This document shows, piece by piece, positions 16,675 to 23,814 of a stretch of DNA of 37,211 nucleotides. Within the stretch, counting starts at the first letter, position 1. The number at the start of each line of letters is the position of its first letter. The position numbers and the translations under genes were made by a program. Source of the stretch: [Limnothrix rosea] IAM M-220 (GTDB taxonomy: Bacteria > Cyanobacteriota > Cyanobacteriia > Cyanobacteriales > MRBY01); the NCBI RefSeq assembly GCF_001904615.1, contig NZ_MRBY01000006.1:87817-125027 (forward strand), in the 5' to 3' direction. A model generated the notes under the pieces. That model was not told the DNA's origin, did no database searches, and saw nothing but the letters and a program-made list of their open reading frames with translations.

Positions 16675-18444
16675 ATGACCACTATTCTCATTATTGAAGA
16701 CGATGACATCGTCCGTAAGCTTGTCCGGAAAATCTTGATTCAGGAAGGCTACAAGGTAATGGAGGCTGGCGATGGTAACAGTGGCACTAAGTTGGCGCAG
16801 GAAAAACAGCCGGATCTGATTGTTTGTGACATTATGATGCCCCAGCTCAATGGCTATCAAGTTTTAGAATTGTTGCAATGTAATCAAGAAACTGAGGCAA
16901 TTCCATTTATTTTTCTCACGGCAAAGGCTGAAAAGCAGTTCATGCGTCAGGGGATGCAGCTAGGAGCTGATGATTATTTAACGAAACCTTTTACAAAGAA
17001 TGAATTGTTGGGGGCAATATCTGCCCGTTTAACGAAATATTCGTCTTTGAAGCAGCGTTATGCGGGTGAAGCAGCGCCGCAGGTTGATTCGCAACTGAAC
17101 CAACTCACTAATCATGATGCTCTGACTAATCTTCCCACCCAGTTGGCTTTACGGGATTTATTTCATCAGATTGTACAAAGTAGTCTTAAGGCTTCAAAAA
17201 ATCGAGTTCCGGGCTCTCCCCAGCAGCTCTATATGGTGCCGGTGTTTTGTATTGGTTTAGATCGGTTTCAGCGGGTCATCGCGACGTTAGGCTATGAGTC
17301 GGCCACGACATTGTTTCAGGCGATCGCCCAGCGGCTCAAAGAGATTATGGGTTCCAAGGGCGTTATCGTTCGACTCAGTGGCGATGATTTTTGTTTAATT
17401 TTAAATGCCGTTGAAAGTAAGCAATCAATCTTGAATTTTGCCCAAACTGTAATCGATGGCTTTAAGGAGCCTTTTTCCTTAGAAGAACAAAAGATTTTTG
17501 TGGGCATGAGTATCGGTGTTGCCATTTATCCAAGGGATGATTTAGATATTAGCGACCTGTTGCAAAATGCTAATAAAGCAATGTTGCAATCCCGCCAGAA
17601 AGGGGGTAATCAATATCAGCTATTTACGGCAGCTTTTAATGTTGGCAAATCTAATCTTGTTTCCCTAGAAACTGATCTTCGTTATGCGATTCGGCGTAAA
17701 GAGATTAAAGTTCATTACCAACCAAAAATGGATTTTCAAAATGGCAAAATCACAGGTGCTGAGGCTTTATTGCGTTGGTATCACCCAGAGCGGGGTGCTG
17801 TTTCACCCGATACGTTTATTGCTTTAGCGGAAGAAATTGGTGTCATTGAAGAAGTTGGAGAATTTGTTCTTAATAAAGCTTGCCAGCAGTTAAAAATTTG
17901 GCAGCAAAATGGTCTTAAGGATTTTCAGATGTCTGTTAATCTATCGGCACGTCAGTTTAATCAGCTTAATCTCCACCAACGTCTGAGCCGTATTTTAATT
18001 GACAATAATATCGAACCTCAAGATTTACAGTTAGAGCTGACTGAAAGTACTTTGGTGCAAAATGCTGAGGTGGCAATTCGTCGTTTAAAAGCCCTTAAAA
18101 CCCTTGGGGTTTCTATTGCTATTGATGATTTTGGCACAGGTTATTCTTCGTTGAGCTATCTGCAACAATTCCCCTTTGATGTTTTAAAAATTGATCGTTC
18201 TTTTGTGAAAAATATTCATACGAATAAGGCTAATTCAGCCATTATTACGGCGATTATTACGATGGCTCACCGCCTCGGTCTAAAGGTTATTGCGGAAGGT
18301 GTGGAAAGTCAGGAGGAGCTAGATTTTCTTAAAAAACATGGTTGTGATGGGATGCAGGGCTATCTCTTTAGTTATCCTGTCAGTGCGAGTGAGTTTTCGA
18401 GTTCGCCTTTTATGGGGACTAATTTTCAAAGTGATTTGATTTAA
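16675..18444 (+). CDS. Response regulator with REC, degenerate GGDEF and EAL domains (cyclic-di-GMP phosphodiesterase)
   Basis: 589 residues in three parts. REC (3-120): acidic pocket EDDD, phosphoacceptor Asp52 in VCDIMMP, Lys104 in LTKPF. GGDEF domain (about 143-315): the catalytic loop is RLSGDDF (SGDDF at 235-239) instead of GG(D/E)EF, so cyclase activity is unlikely. EAL domain (about 330-580): EALLRW at 363, VNLSARQ, ELTES, DDFGTGYS at 484, Lys505 in LKIDRSF and AEGVES at 541 are all intact, as required for hydrolysis of cyclic-di-GMP to pGpG. I infer a phosphorylation-controlled phosphodiesterase. No partner kinase is adjacent; the phytochrome kinase in this window is 12 kb away. Confidence 0.93.
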   Translation: MTTILIIEDDDIVRKLVRKILIQEGYKVMEAGDGNSGTKLAQEKQPDLIVCDIMMPQLNGYQVLELLQCNQETEAIPFIFLTAKAEKQFMRQGMQLGADDYLTKPFTKNELLGAISARLTKYSSLKQRYAGEAAPQVDSQLNQLTNHDALTNLPTQLALRDLFHQIVQSSLKASKNRVPGSPQQLYMVPVFCIGLDRFQRVIATLGYESATTLFQAIAQRLKEIMGSKGVIVRLSGDDFCLILNAVESKQSILNFAQTVIDGFKEPFSLEEQKIFVGMSIGVAIYPRDDLDISDLLQNANKAMLQSRQKGGNQYQLFTAAFNVGKSNLVSLETDLRYAIRRKEIKVHYQPKMDFQNGKITGAEALLRWYHPERGAVSPDTFIALAEEIGVIEEVGEFVLNKACQQLKIWQQNGLKDFQMSVNLSARQFNQLNLHQRLSRILIDNNIEPQDLQLELTESTLVQNAEVAIRRLKALKTLGVSIAIDDFGTGYSSLSYLQQFPFDVLKIDRSFVKNIHTNKANSAIITAIITMAHRLGLKVIAEGVESQEELDFLKKHGCDGMQGYLFSYPVSASEFSSSPFMGTNFQSDLI

Positions 18445-18490
18445 TTTCATTTCATTTCATGGATATGATGTATCTATCTTTTCAAGGTTC

Positions 18491-19543
18491 ATGCGGATAA
18501 CTCAAGCGGAATTAGAGTTTTGGCGATCGCCGCTCCAGATTGGCAATGTCACCTTCACTAGTAGGGTGTTGCAAGCGCCTTTGTCGGGGGTGACGGATCT
18601 GGTATTTCGGCGGTTGGTGCGTCGGTATGCGCCCCAGTCGATGATGTATACGGAAATGGTCAATGCTAAGGAAATTCATCATTTGGCGGAGTTGCCCCGG
18701 CTGATGGAACTGGATAAAGATGAACATCCGGTGAGTATTCAGTTATTTGATTGTCGGCCAGATTTTATGGGGGAGGCGGCGCAAAAGGCTGTGGCAGAAG
18801 GGGCGCAAACTATTGATATTAATATGGGTTGTCCGGTCAATAAAATCACGAAAAAAGGGGGCGGTAGTTCGTTATTGCGTCAACCGGCAGTGGCTGTTGA
18901 GATTGTGAAGGCGGTTGTTGAGGCGGTGGATATTCCAGTAACAGTGAAGACGCGCATCGGTTGGAAGGATGATGAGATTACAATCCTCGATTTTGCGCGG
19001 CGGCTGGAGGATGCGGGGGCGATGATGTTGACGGTGCATGGTCGGACGCGGGAACAGGGTTATAAGGGCACGGCGAAATGGGAATGGATTCGCAAGGTAA
19101 AAGAAGCGCTGATGATTCCGGTGATTGCCAATGGCGATATTTTCTCGGTGGATGGGGCGATCGCCTGTCTTCAGGAAACGGGGGCTGATGGGGTGATGTG
19201 TTCGCGGGGGACGTTGGGTTATCCATTTTTGGTGGGGGAAATTGACCATTTTTTACGGACTGGCGAAAAATTACCGCAACCGACGGCCATTGAAATGATG
19301 CAATGTGCGAAAGAACATCTCGATGGATTGTGGGAATACAAAGGTCAAAAGGGGATTTTTCAGTCTCGCAAACATCTGACTTGGTATTGCAAGGGTTTTC
19401 CCGGTGCGGCGGAACTGCGCGATAAATTAGCCCGTATTGATTCGGTAGAGGAAGGTCATAGTTTGCTGGATGGGGCGATCGCCAACCTCCTTGCGCGAGA
19501 TCAAGAATTTCGCATTGCCCCTGCAGAAAGTTCGGTCTTGTAA
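18491..19543 (+). CDS. dusB: tRNA-dihydrouridine synthase (DusB-like)
   Basis: An FMN enzyme that reduces uridine to dihydrouridine in the D loop of tRNA. The 350-residue TIM-barrel protein has QAPLSGVTDLVFR near the start, the catalytic loop INMGCPVNKI with Cys114, VKTRIGW, TVHGRTREQGYKG and PVIANGDI, all family signatures. The short 46-base gap to the preceding regulator has repeated ATTTC units and no terminator, so co-transcription is possible. It is convergent with lpxD. Confidence 0.9.
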   Translation: MRITQAELEFWRSPLQIGNVTFTSRVLQAPLSGVTDLVFRRLVRRYAPQSMMYTEMVNAKEIHHLAELPRLMELDKDEHPVSIQLFDCRPDFMGEAAQKAVAEGAQTIDINMGCPVNKITKKGGGSSLLRQPAVAVEIVKAVVEAVDIPVTVKTRIGWKDDEITILDFARRLEDAGAMMLTVHGRTREQGYKGTAKWEWIRKVKEALMIPVIANGDIFSVDGAIACLQETGADGVMCSRGTLGYPFLVGEIDHFLRTGEKLPQPTAIEMMQCAKEHLDGLWEYKGQKGIFQSRKHLTWYCKGFPGAAELRDKLARIDSVEEGHSLLDGAIANLLARDQEFRIAPAESSVL

Positions 19544-19560
19544 CAGTGTTTCAAAGATCG

Positions 19561-19588
19561 AAAAAGGGCGTTTCCCGAAACGCCCCTA
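19561..19588 (-). terminator. Palindromic repeat acting as probable lpxD terminator (copy 2)
   Basis: GGGCGTTTC (19566-19574), loop CC and GAAACGCCC (19577-19585) make a perfect 9-bp hairpin; the minus strand then reads TTTTT (A run 19561-19565). It begins 9 bases after the lpxD stop. It shares length, flanking CTAC and A run with the element at 2806-2833. Confidence 0.78.
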
Positions 19589-19593
19589 CATCC

Positions 19594-20616
19594 CTATTTC
19601 GTTAATTTGCGAAAGGCTTTGTACATTTCAGGCAAACGTTTATAAATAGCCGAAGCTTTAAGATAAACGGCATTGGGAACCGCTGGACTTCCTGAAACAA
19701 TTTCCCCCGCTGCAACTTTATTGTTAATGCCTGTCTGAGCTGTGGCGATCGCCCCATCACCAATCACCGCTTCATTTGCAACACCCACCTGACCACCGAG
19801 TAAGACTCGATTACCGACGGTTACGCCGCCAGCCAAACCCACCTGAGCCGCCAAAGCAGAATTAGAACCAACGACACAACCGTGGGCAACGTGAACTAAA
19901 TTATCCAGCTTCGTATCAGATTTAATGCGCGTTTCACCGACAGCAGGACGATCCACCGCGGAATTGCAGCCAATTTCCACGCCATCTTCCAGCACTACGA
20001 TTCCCGACTGTTCCATCTTGAACCAACCCGTCGGACTCGGCACAAAACCAAAACCTTCTGCGCCAATGACCGCACCACTATGAATCACGCAATTATTGCC
20101 AATTTTTACTCGCTCATGAATTGTGCAATTGGCATGGAGTAAACAGTTTTCGCCAATTTCCACATCGGGATAAACTACAGCGTTCGCCATAATGCAGGAG
20201 CGATCGCCGATCTTCGCATTCGGATAAATCACCACATGAGCGCCAATGGAGACATCCTCACCAACCGTTGCAGTGGGATCGATAATTGCAGTGGGATGAA
20301 TGCCGGGTTCCGGTCGAAAAGGTTTATAAAAAATCTGAATGACAGCCGCAAATAATAATCTCGGCGCTTTCGTACTAACCCAAGCAATACCTCGTTCCGC
20401 AGCCTGTTGTTGTAAATCTTTATCGTTCGGCAGCACCAAAGCCTTAGCCCCAGTCGTGCCCACCATTGCCGCAAATTTGCCCCCTTCGATATAGCTCATC
20501 TCGGTGGCGATCGCCTCATCCACCGCAGCAACTCCCGAAATATCAGGATCATCCGCCAAAGAATGATCAATAATGAGACCAGGCGGTAGAGCCTTAACAA
20601 TGTCAGAAACATTCAT
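19594..20616 (-). CDS. lpxD: UDP-3-O-acylglucosamine N-acyltransferase LpxD
   Basis: LpxD adds the second acyl chain to UDP-glucosamine in lipid A synthesis at the cytoplasmic face of the inner membrane. From ATG at 20616 the protein has 340 residues: a uridine-binding N-terminal domain (about 1-95), then a left-handed beta helix of hexapeptide repeats (IHPTAIIDPTATVGEDVSIG and onward, about 105-310). The catalytic His lies in LDNLVHVAHGC, and FGFVPSPTGWFK is the conserved insert. The frame could extend to a TTG at 20634; I chose the ATG because MNVSDIVKALPPG fits the family start. fabZ, lpxA and lpxB are not in the window. Confidence 0.93.
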   Translation of the reverse strand: MNVSDIVKALPPGLIIDHSLADDPDISGVAAVDEAIATEMSYIEGGKFAAMVGTTGAKALVLPNDKDLQQQAAERGIAWVSTKAPRLLFAAVIQIFYKPFRPEPGIHPTAIIDPTATVGEDVSIGAHVVIYPNAKIGDRSCIMANAVVYPDVEIGENCLLHANCTIHERVKIGNNCVIHSGAVIGAEGFGFVPSPTGWFKMEQSGIVVLEDGVEIGCNSAVDRPAVGETRIKSDTKLDNLVHVAHGCVVGSNSALAAQVGLAGGVTVGNRVLLGGQVGVANEAVIGDGAIATAQTGINNKVAAGEIVSGSPAVPNAVYLKASAIYKRLPEMYKAFRKLTK

Positions 20617-20636
20617 CGAATTTTTATCCACCAAAA

Positions 20637-21209
20637 ATGAGCATTAATCTAAAAAAAGGACAAGGAATCTCCCTCAAAAAAGCTGCCCCGAGCCTCAACG
20701 CCGGCTTTATCGGTCTAGGCTGGGACATCAAACAACAGGGCGGTATGGACTTTGACCTTGATGCCTCAGTATTCATGCTGGGAACGAACGGTAAGCTCAT
20801 ATCCGATCAGCATTTCATTTTTTACAATAACTTGACCAGTCCCGATCCCGACAAATCCGTCAAACTGATGGGCGACAATCGTACCGGCGCAGGAGAAGGC
20901 GATGACGAAGTTTTAATCATTGATTTTCGGAAAATTCCCGCAGATGTCGTTCAAATTGCGATCGCCGTATCTATCTACGAAGGAGAAGAACGTAAACAAA
21001 ACTTTGGCTCCGTCCAAAACGCCTTTGTCCGTCTAGTAGACGTCGAAACAAAAAAAGAAGTACTGCGCTACTCACTCCAACAACAATTCTCCACAGAAAC
21101 CGCATTAATTATGGCAAATGTTGCCCGCGAAAACAGTGAATGGCGACTGAACGCAATTGGTGATGCTTACCAAGGAGGCCTACAAACATTACTTGACCGG
21201 TTCCAATAA
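20637..21209 (+). CDS. TerD family stress protein
   Basis: A 190-residue calcium-binding protein of the TerD fold, associated with tellurite and general stress resistance, often with phage or membrane stress. Signatures are FIGLGWDIKQQGGMDFDLDAS with its Asp-rich calcium site, the YNNLTSPDPDKSVKLMGDNR loop summarised by DPD and GDNRTGAGEGDDE, and the ending NSEWRLNAIGDAYQGGL. Other ter genes (terA, terC, terZ) are not visible here, so it is an isolated member. It is divergent from lpxD, with only 20 bases between start codons. Confidence 0.93.
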   Translation: MSINLKKGQGISLKKAAPSLNAGFIGLGWDIKQQGGMDFDLDASVFMLGTNGKLISDQHFIFYNNLTSPDPDKSVKLMGDNRTGAGEGDDEVLIIDFRKIPADVVQIAIAVSIYEGEERKQNFGSVQNAFVRLVDVETKKEVLRYSLQQQFSTETALIMANVARENSEWRLNAIGDAYQGGLQTLLDRFQ

Positions 21210-21276
21210 CCTCGAACTGCTGCTATTTTTTCTAGACTTATTTGAACTCAAATAGAAAGCCTTATTACCCCATACC

Positions 21277-22275
21277 GTGACCTCAGTAAATCCCTACAAA
21301 TTCATAGATTTATTCGCTGGCATTGGTGGCTTTAGACTAGCACTTGATAATCTTGGTTGCCAATGTGTTTTTTCTTCAGAATGGAATAAATTCTCTCAAC
21401 AAACTTACTTCGCAAATTTTGGGGAACAGCCCCATGGTGACATCACACAAATTCACGAATTAGAGATCCCAGACCACGATATTTTAGTAGGTGGTTTTCC
21501 TTGCCAGCCTTTTAGTATTGCCGGAGTCACTAAATACAATGCTCTTGGTAATAAACATGGATTTGATCACCCAACTCAAGGGACTTTATTTTTCGATATT
21601 GTTCGTATTATAAAAGCGAAGCGACCATCTGCTTTTATTCTTGAAAATGTCAAAAATCTACAGAATCATAACAAAGGAAAAACTTTTAAAATTATTAGAG
21701 AAACCCTTTTCCAAGAGCTAGGATATCAGCTTTATTACCAAGTAATTGATGCAAGAACTGTTGTCCCCCAGAATAGAAAAAGAATTTTTATTGTTGGATT
21801 TCGTGAACCAGTAGAATTCACTTTCCCACATATTGAAGATCAAAAGCCGAAAGCTAAAGTAATTTTAGAACAGAACGTTCCCCAAAAATATACCCTTAGC
21901 GACAAACTATGGTCATATTTGCAAAATTATGCCGCAAAACATAGAGCAAAAGGTAATGGTTTCGGATTTGGTTTAATGGACTTTGAAGGAATTACTAGAA
22001 CATTGAGTGCAAGATATTATAAAGATGGTTCGGAAATTTTGGTTCCTCAAGAAGGTAAGAATCCTCGCAGACTCACCCCCAGAGAATGTGCTAGGTTAAT
22101 GGGCTTTCCCGAGAATTTTATTATTCCAGTTTCTGACAACCAAGCTTATCGCCAATTTGGTAATGCAGTTGTCCCTCTAATTGTGGAAGAAGTTGGCAAG
22201 TCGGTACTAGACAGTTTGACAAACAATATTTTGATTTCACCTCAACAAGTTATTAAGCAACTTAGTCTCTTTTAA
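21277..22275 (+). CDS. DNA (cytosine-5-)-methyltransferase of a type II restriction-modification system
   Basis: A 332-residue C5-cytosine methyltransferase that should protect host DNA from the endonuclease encoded 3 bases downstream. Motifs are in canonical order: I FAGIGGF (13-19) for AdoMet, IV GGFPCQPFS with catalytic Cys76, VI ENVKNL, VIII QNRKRIFIVGF, a short target-recognition region (about 215-265) with TRTLSARYYKDGSEI, IX RRLTPRECARLMGFP and X FGNAVVP. It starts with GTG at 21277. The two genes are AT-rich, use codons unlike the neighbours and contain no HIP1 site, which suggests horizontal gain. The recognition sequence cannot be read from the protein alone; see the partner for a guess. 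Confidence 0.93.
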   Translation: MTSVNPYKFIDLFAGIGGFRLALDNLGCQCVFSSEWNKFSQQTYFANFGEQPHGDITQIHELEIPDHDILVGGFPCQPFSIAGVTKYNALGNKHGFDHPTQGTLFFDIVRIIKAKRPSAFILENVKNLQNHNKGKTFKIIRETLFQELGYQLYYQVIDARTVVPQNRKRIFIVGFREPVEFTFPHIEDQKPKAKVILEQNVPQKYTLSDKLWSYLQNYAAKHRAKGNGFGFGLMDFEGITRTLSARYYKDGSEILVPQEGKNPRRLTPRECARLMGFPENFIIPVSDNQAYRQFGNAVVPLIVEEVGKSVLDSLTNNILISPQQVIKQLSLF

Positions 22276-22278
22276 AAA

Positions 22279-23070
22279 ATGTCGTACCAACTTAGTTCTA
22301 CGGAAGAAAAGAATCTTAAAGACATCCAAACAGCATACTATATGCCTCCAGTCTTGCAACGAATAGATCTTCTTCTAAAAGAGAAGATACCCAAATCTTA
22401 TGTATTTGCATTTAATAAGGTTTATCAAATTCTTAGAGAATCTGAAACTGAGGTTCGACAAATTATACAAGAGCGTAAAAAGCAAGGAAAAATCAAAAAT
22501 GTCGATCAAACAGTCAAGTCTGTTGTTGGTAATATATTTCCTCGTTCAATAATTTATCTTTTTTTACAGAACAAAATAGTTGGAAATATTAAAGAGGATA
22601 TTTTTATTACGAGTAAACCCAAACAGGTGAAGGGTTTTGACGAAATTTCAATCATCAACATTGGGGATACCGATACACAAAAGCCAGATTGTGATTTGAT
22701 TATCTATTCGTATCACAGCGATAAATTCAATAAAAAAAATCTAAGAAAATGCATTATCCTATCGCTAAAAACTTCCATGCGTGAGCGTGCCGCACAGACT
22801 TACAAGTGGAAATTGTTACTAGAAATTGCCAATGATCAAGGCTGTGCTGTACGAGAAAAATATGGAATTTCATATGATGTGCCACAAATTCCATTAATTT
22901 GTTTTGTGACAGTGAATTTTTATAATGAAATCAATAACCCTCAGCAAAGGGGTATGTTGAAATTTTTTGACCGTGCTTTTCTTGCAAAAGAATTATCCGA
23001 ACCCTCAGATTTCATAAATCCGATGTCTGATATTGTCGAATTTGTAAATGAAGAGTTTACTGACAGATAA
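22279..23070 (+). CDS. Type II restriction endonuclease, probably CCGG-group (BsaWI-like)
   Basis: A 263-residue protein directly after the methyltransferase (3-base gap), the classic layout of a type II pair. A PD-(D/E)XK-like core is visible: PDCDLIIYS (about 135) and the following strand ILSLKTSMRERAAQ, where SLK would supply the catalytic lysine and RER two residues on resembles the R-(D/E)R signature of CCGG-cutting enzymes. The N-terminal half is helical and Lys-rich. I recall similarity to the BsaWI family, but cannot confirm it, so WCCGGW-type specificity is a hypothesis. No Shine-Dalgarno sequence lies before the ATG, so translation may be coupled to the methyltransferase. Confidence 0.72.
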   Translation: MSYQLSSTEEKNLKDIQTAYYMPPVLQRIDLLLKEKIPKSYVFAFNKVYQILRESETEVRQIIQERKKQGKIKNVDQTVKSVVGNIFPRSIIYLFLQNKIVGNIKEDIFITSKPKQVKGFDEISIINIGDTDTQKPDCDLIIYSYHSDKFNKKNLRKCIILSLKTSMRERAAQTYKWKLLLEIANDQGCAVREKYGISYDVPQIPLICFVTVNFYNEINNPQQRGMLKFFDRAFLAKELSEPSDFINPMSDIVEFVNEEFTDR

Positions 23071-23319
23071 TAATATTGGCTTTCCAATGATGAATTCTTA
23101 ACGAATTGGTGATCACTAAAGATCAGTGTATTAGACTCAAGAGTTTAGCCGAAAATATCTTATAAGTTATGGTCGATTACTATAGTGTACATAGAAAAAA
23201 GCAAATTCTTTGTAGGAAGTCATTGATTTGGCGGAATTCTTTCATGGAATTGGAATGATACAATTTCAAAAATCACGGTGCTATTTACATTGGAAATACC
23301 TTTTAGGAGAAACTTTTAA

Positions 23320-23682
23320 ATGGCAACAGCAGACACAACTTGTTCTGTCTATCCTCACTTCAATGTCCCCCAAGAAAACTTAGACACTTTCTTGGAGCTA
23401 TGTAAATGTTTTGTTGAAAAAACGAAAAAAGAGCAAAAATGCCTGCACTATGGCTTTAGCGTTAATGGCTCTGAAGTTAGATGTCGAGAAGCCCATAGCG
23501 ATGCAGAAGGGGTATTGTTTCATCTGGCAAATACGGGTGGTATTTTAAATCAAGCCTTAGAAATTTCGGAACTGGTGTGCTTAGAGGTGCATGGTAGTGA
23601 TAGTGAACTAGCAAAATTAAAAGCGCCATTGCAAAATTTTAATGTGCAATATTTTTCCTCTAAATACGAGTTTTGGAATTAG
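23320..23682 (+). CDS. Small ABM-domain-like protein (dimeric alpha/beta barrel)
   Basis: A 120-residue protein with the pattern of antibiotic-biosynthesis-monooxygenase (ABM) folds: an N-terminal strand VYPHFNVPQENLDTFLELC, a helix with FVEKTKKEQKCLHYGFSV, then CREAHSDAEGVLFHLAN and a C-terminal strand. Members degrade quinones or heme, or only bind small molecules; no specific substrate can be read. A good ribosome-binding site (TTAGGAGAAAC, about 23303) precedes the ATG. It follows the restriction-modification pair by 249 bases and has its own terminator at 23719-23744, so it is an independent unit. Confidence 0.72.
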   Translation: MATADTTCSVYPHFNVPQENLDTFLELCKCFVEKTKKEQKCLHYGFSVNGSEVRCREAHSDAEGVLFHLANTGGILNQALEISELVCLEVHGSDSELAKLKAPLQNFNVQYFSSKYEFWN

Positions 23683-23718
23683 GGGAAAGATGATGTTGTC
23701 TACTTTGTATCTCAAGAG

Positions 23719-23744
23719 ATTGTACATGTAAGGTACAATTTTTT
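23719..23744 (+). terminator. Rho-independent terminator of the ABM gene
   Basis: ATTGTAC (23719-23725), loop ATGTAAG, GTACAAT (23733-23739), then TTTTT: a perfect 7-bp stem with a T run, 36 bases after the stop codon and before the convergent flavoprotein gene. Confidence 0.85.
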
Positions 23745-23814
23745 CTTCATGTTTTTATCGCTAAAGCTGTTCGGAGGTCACTAGATTCGGAATTTTTTAA
23801 TGTTTTTTAAGGGG

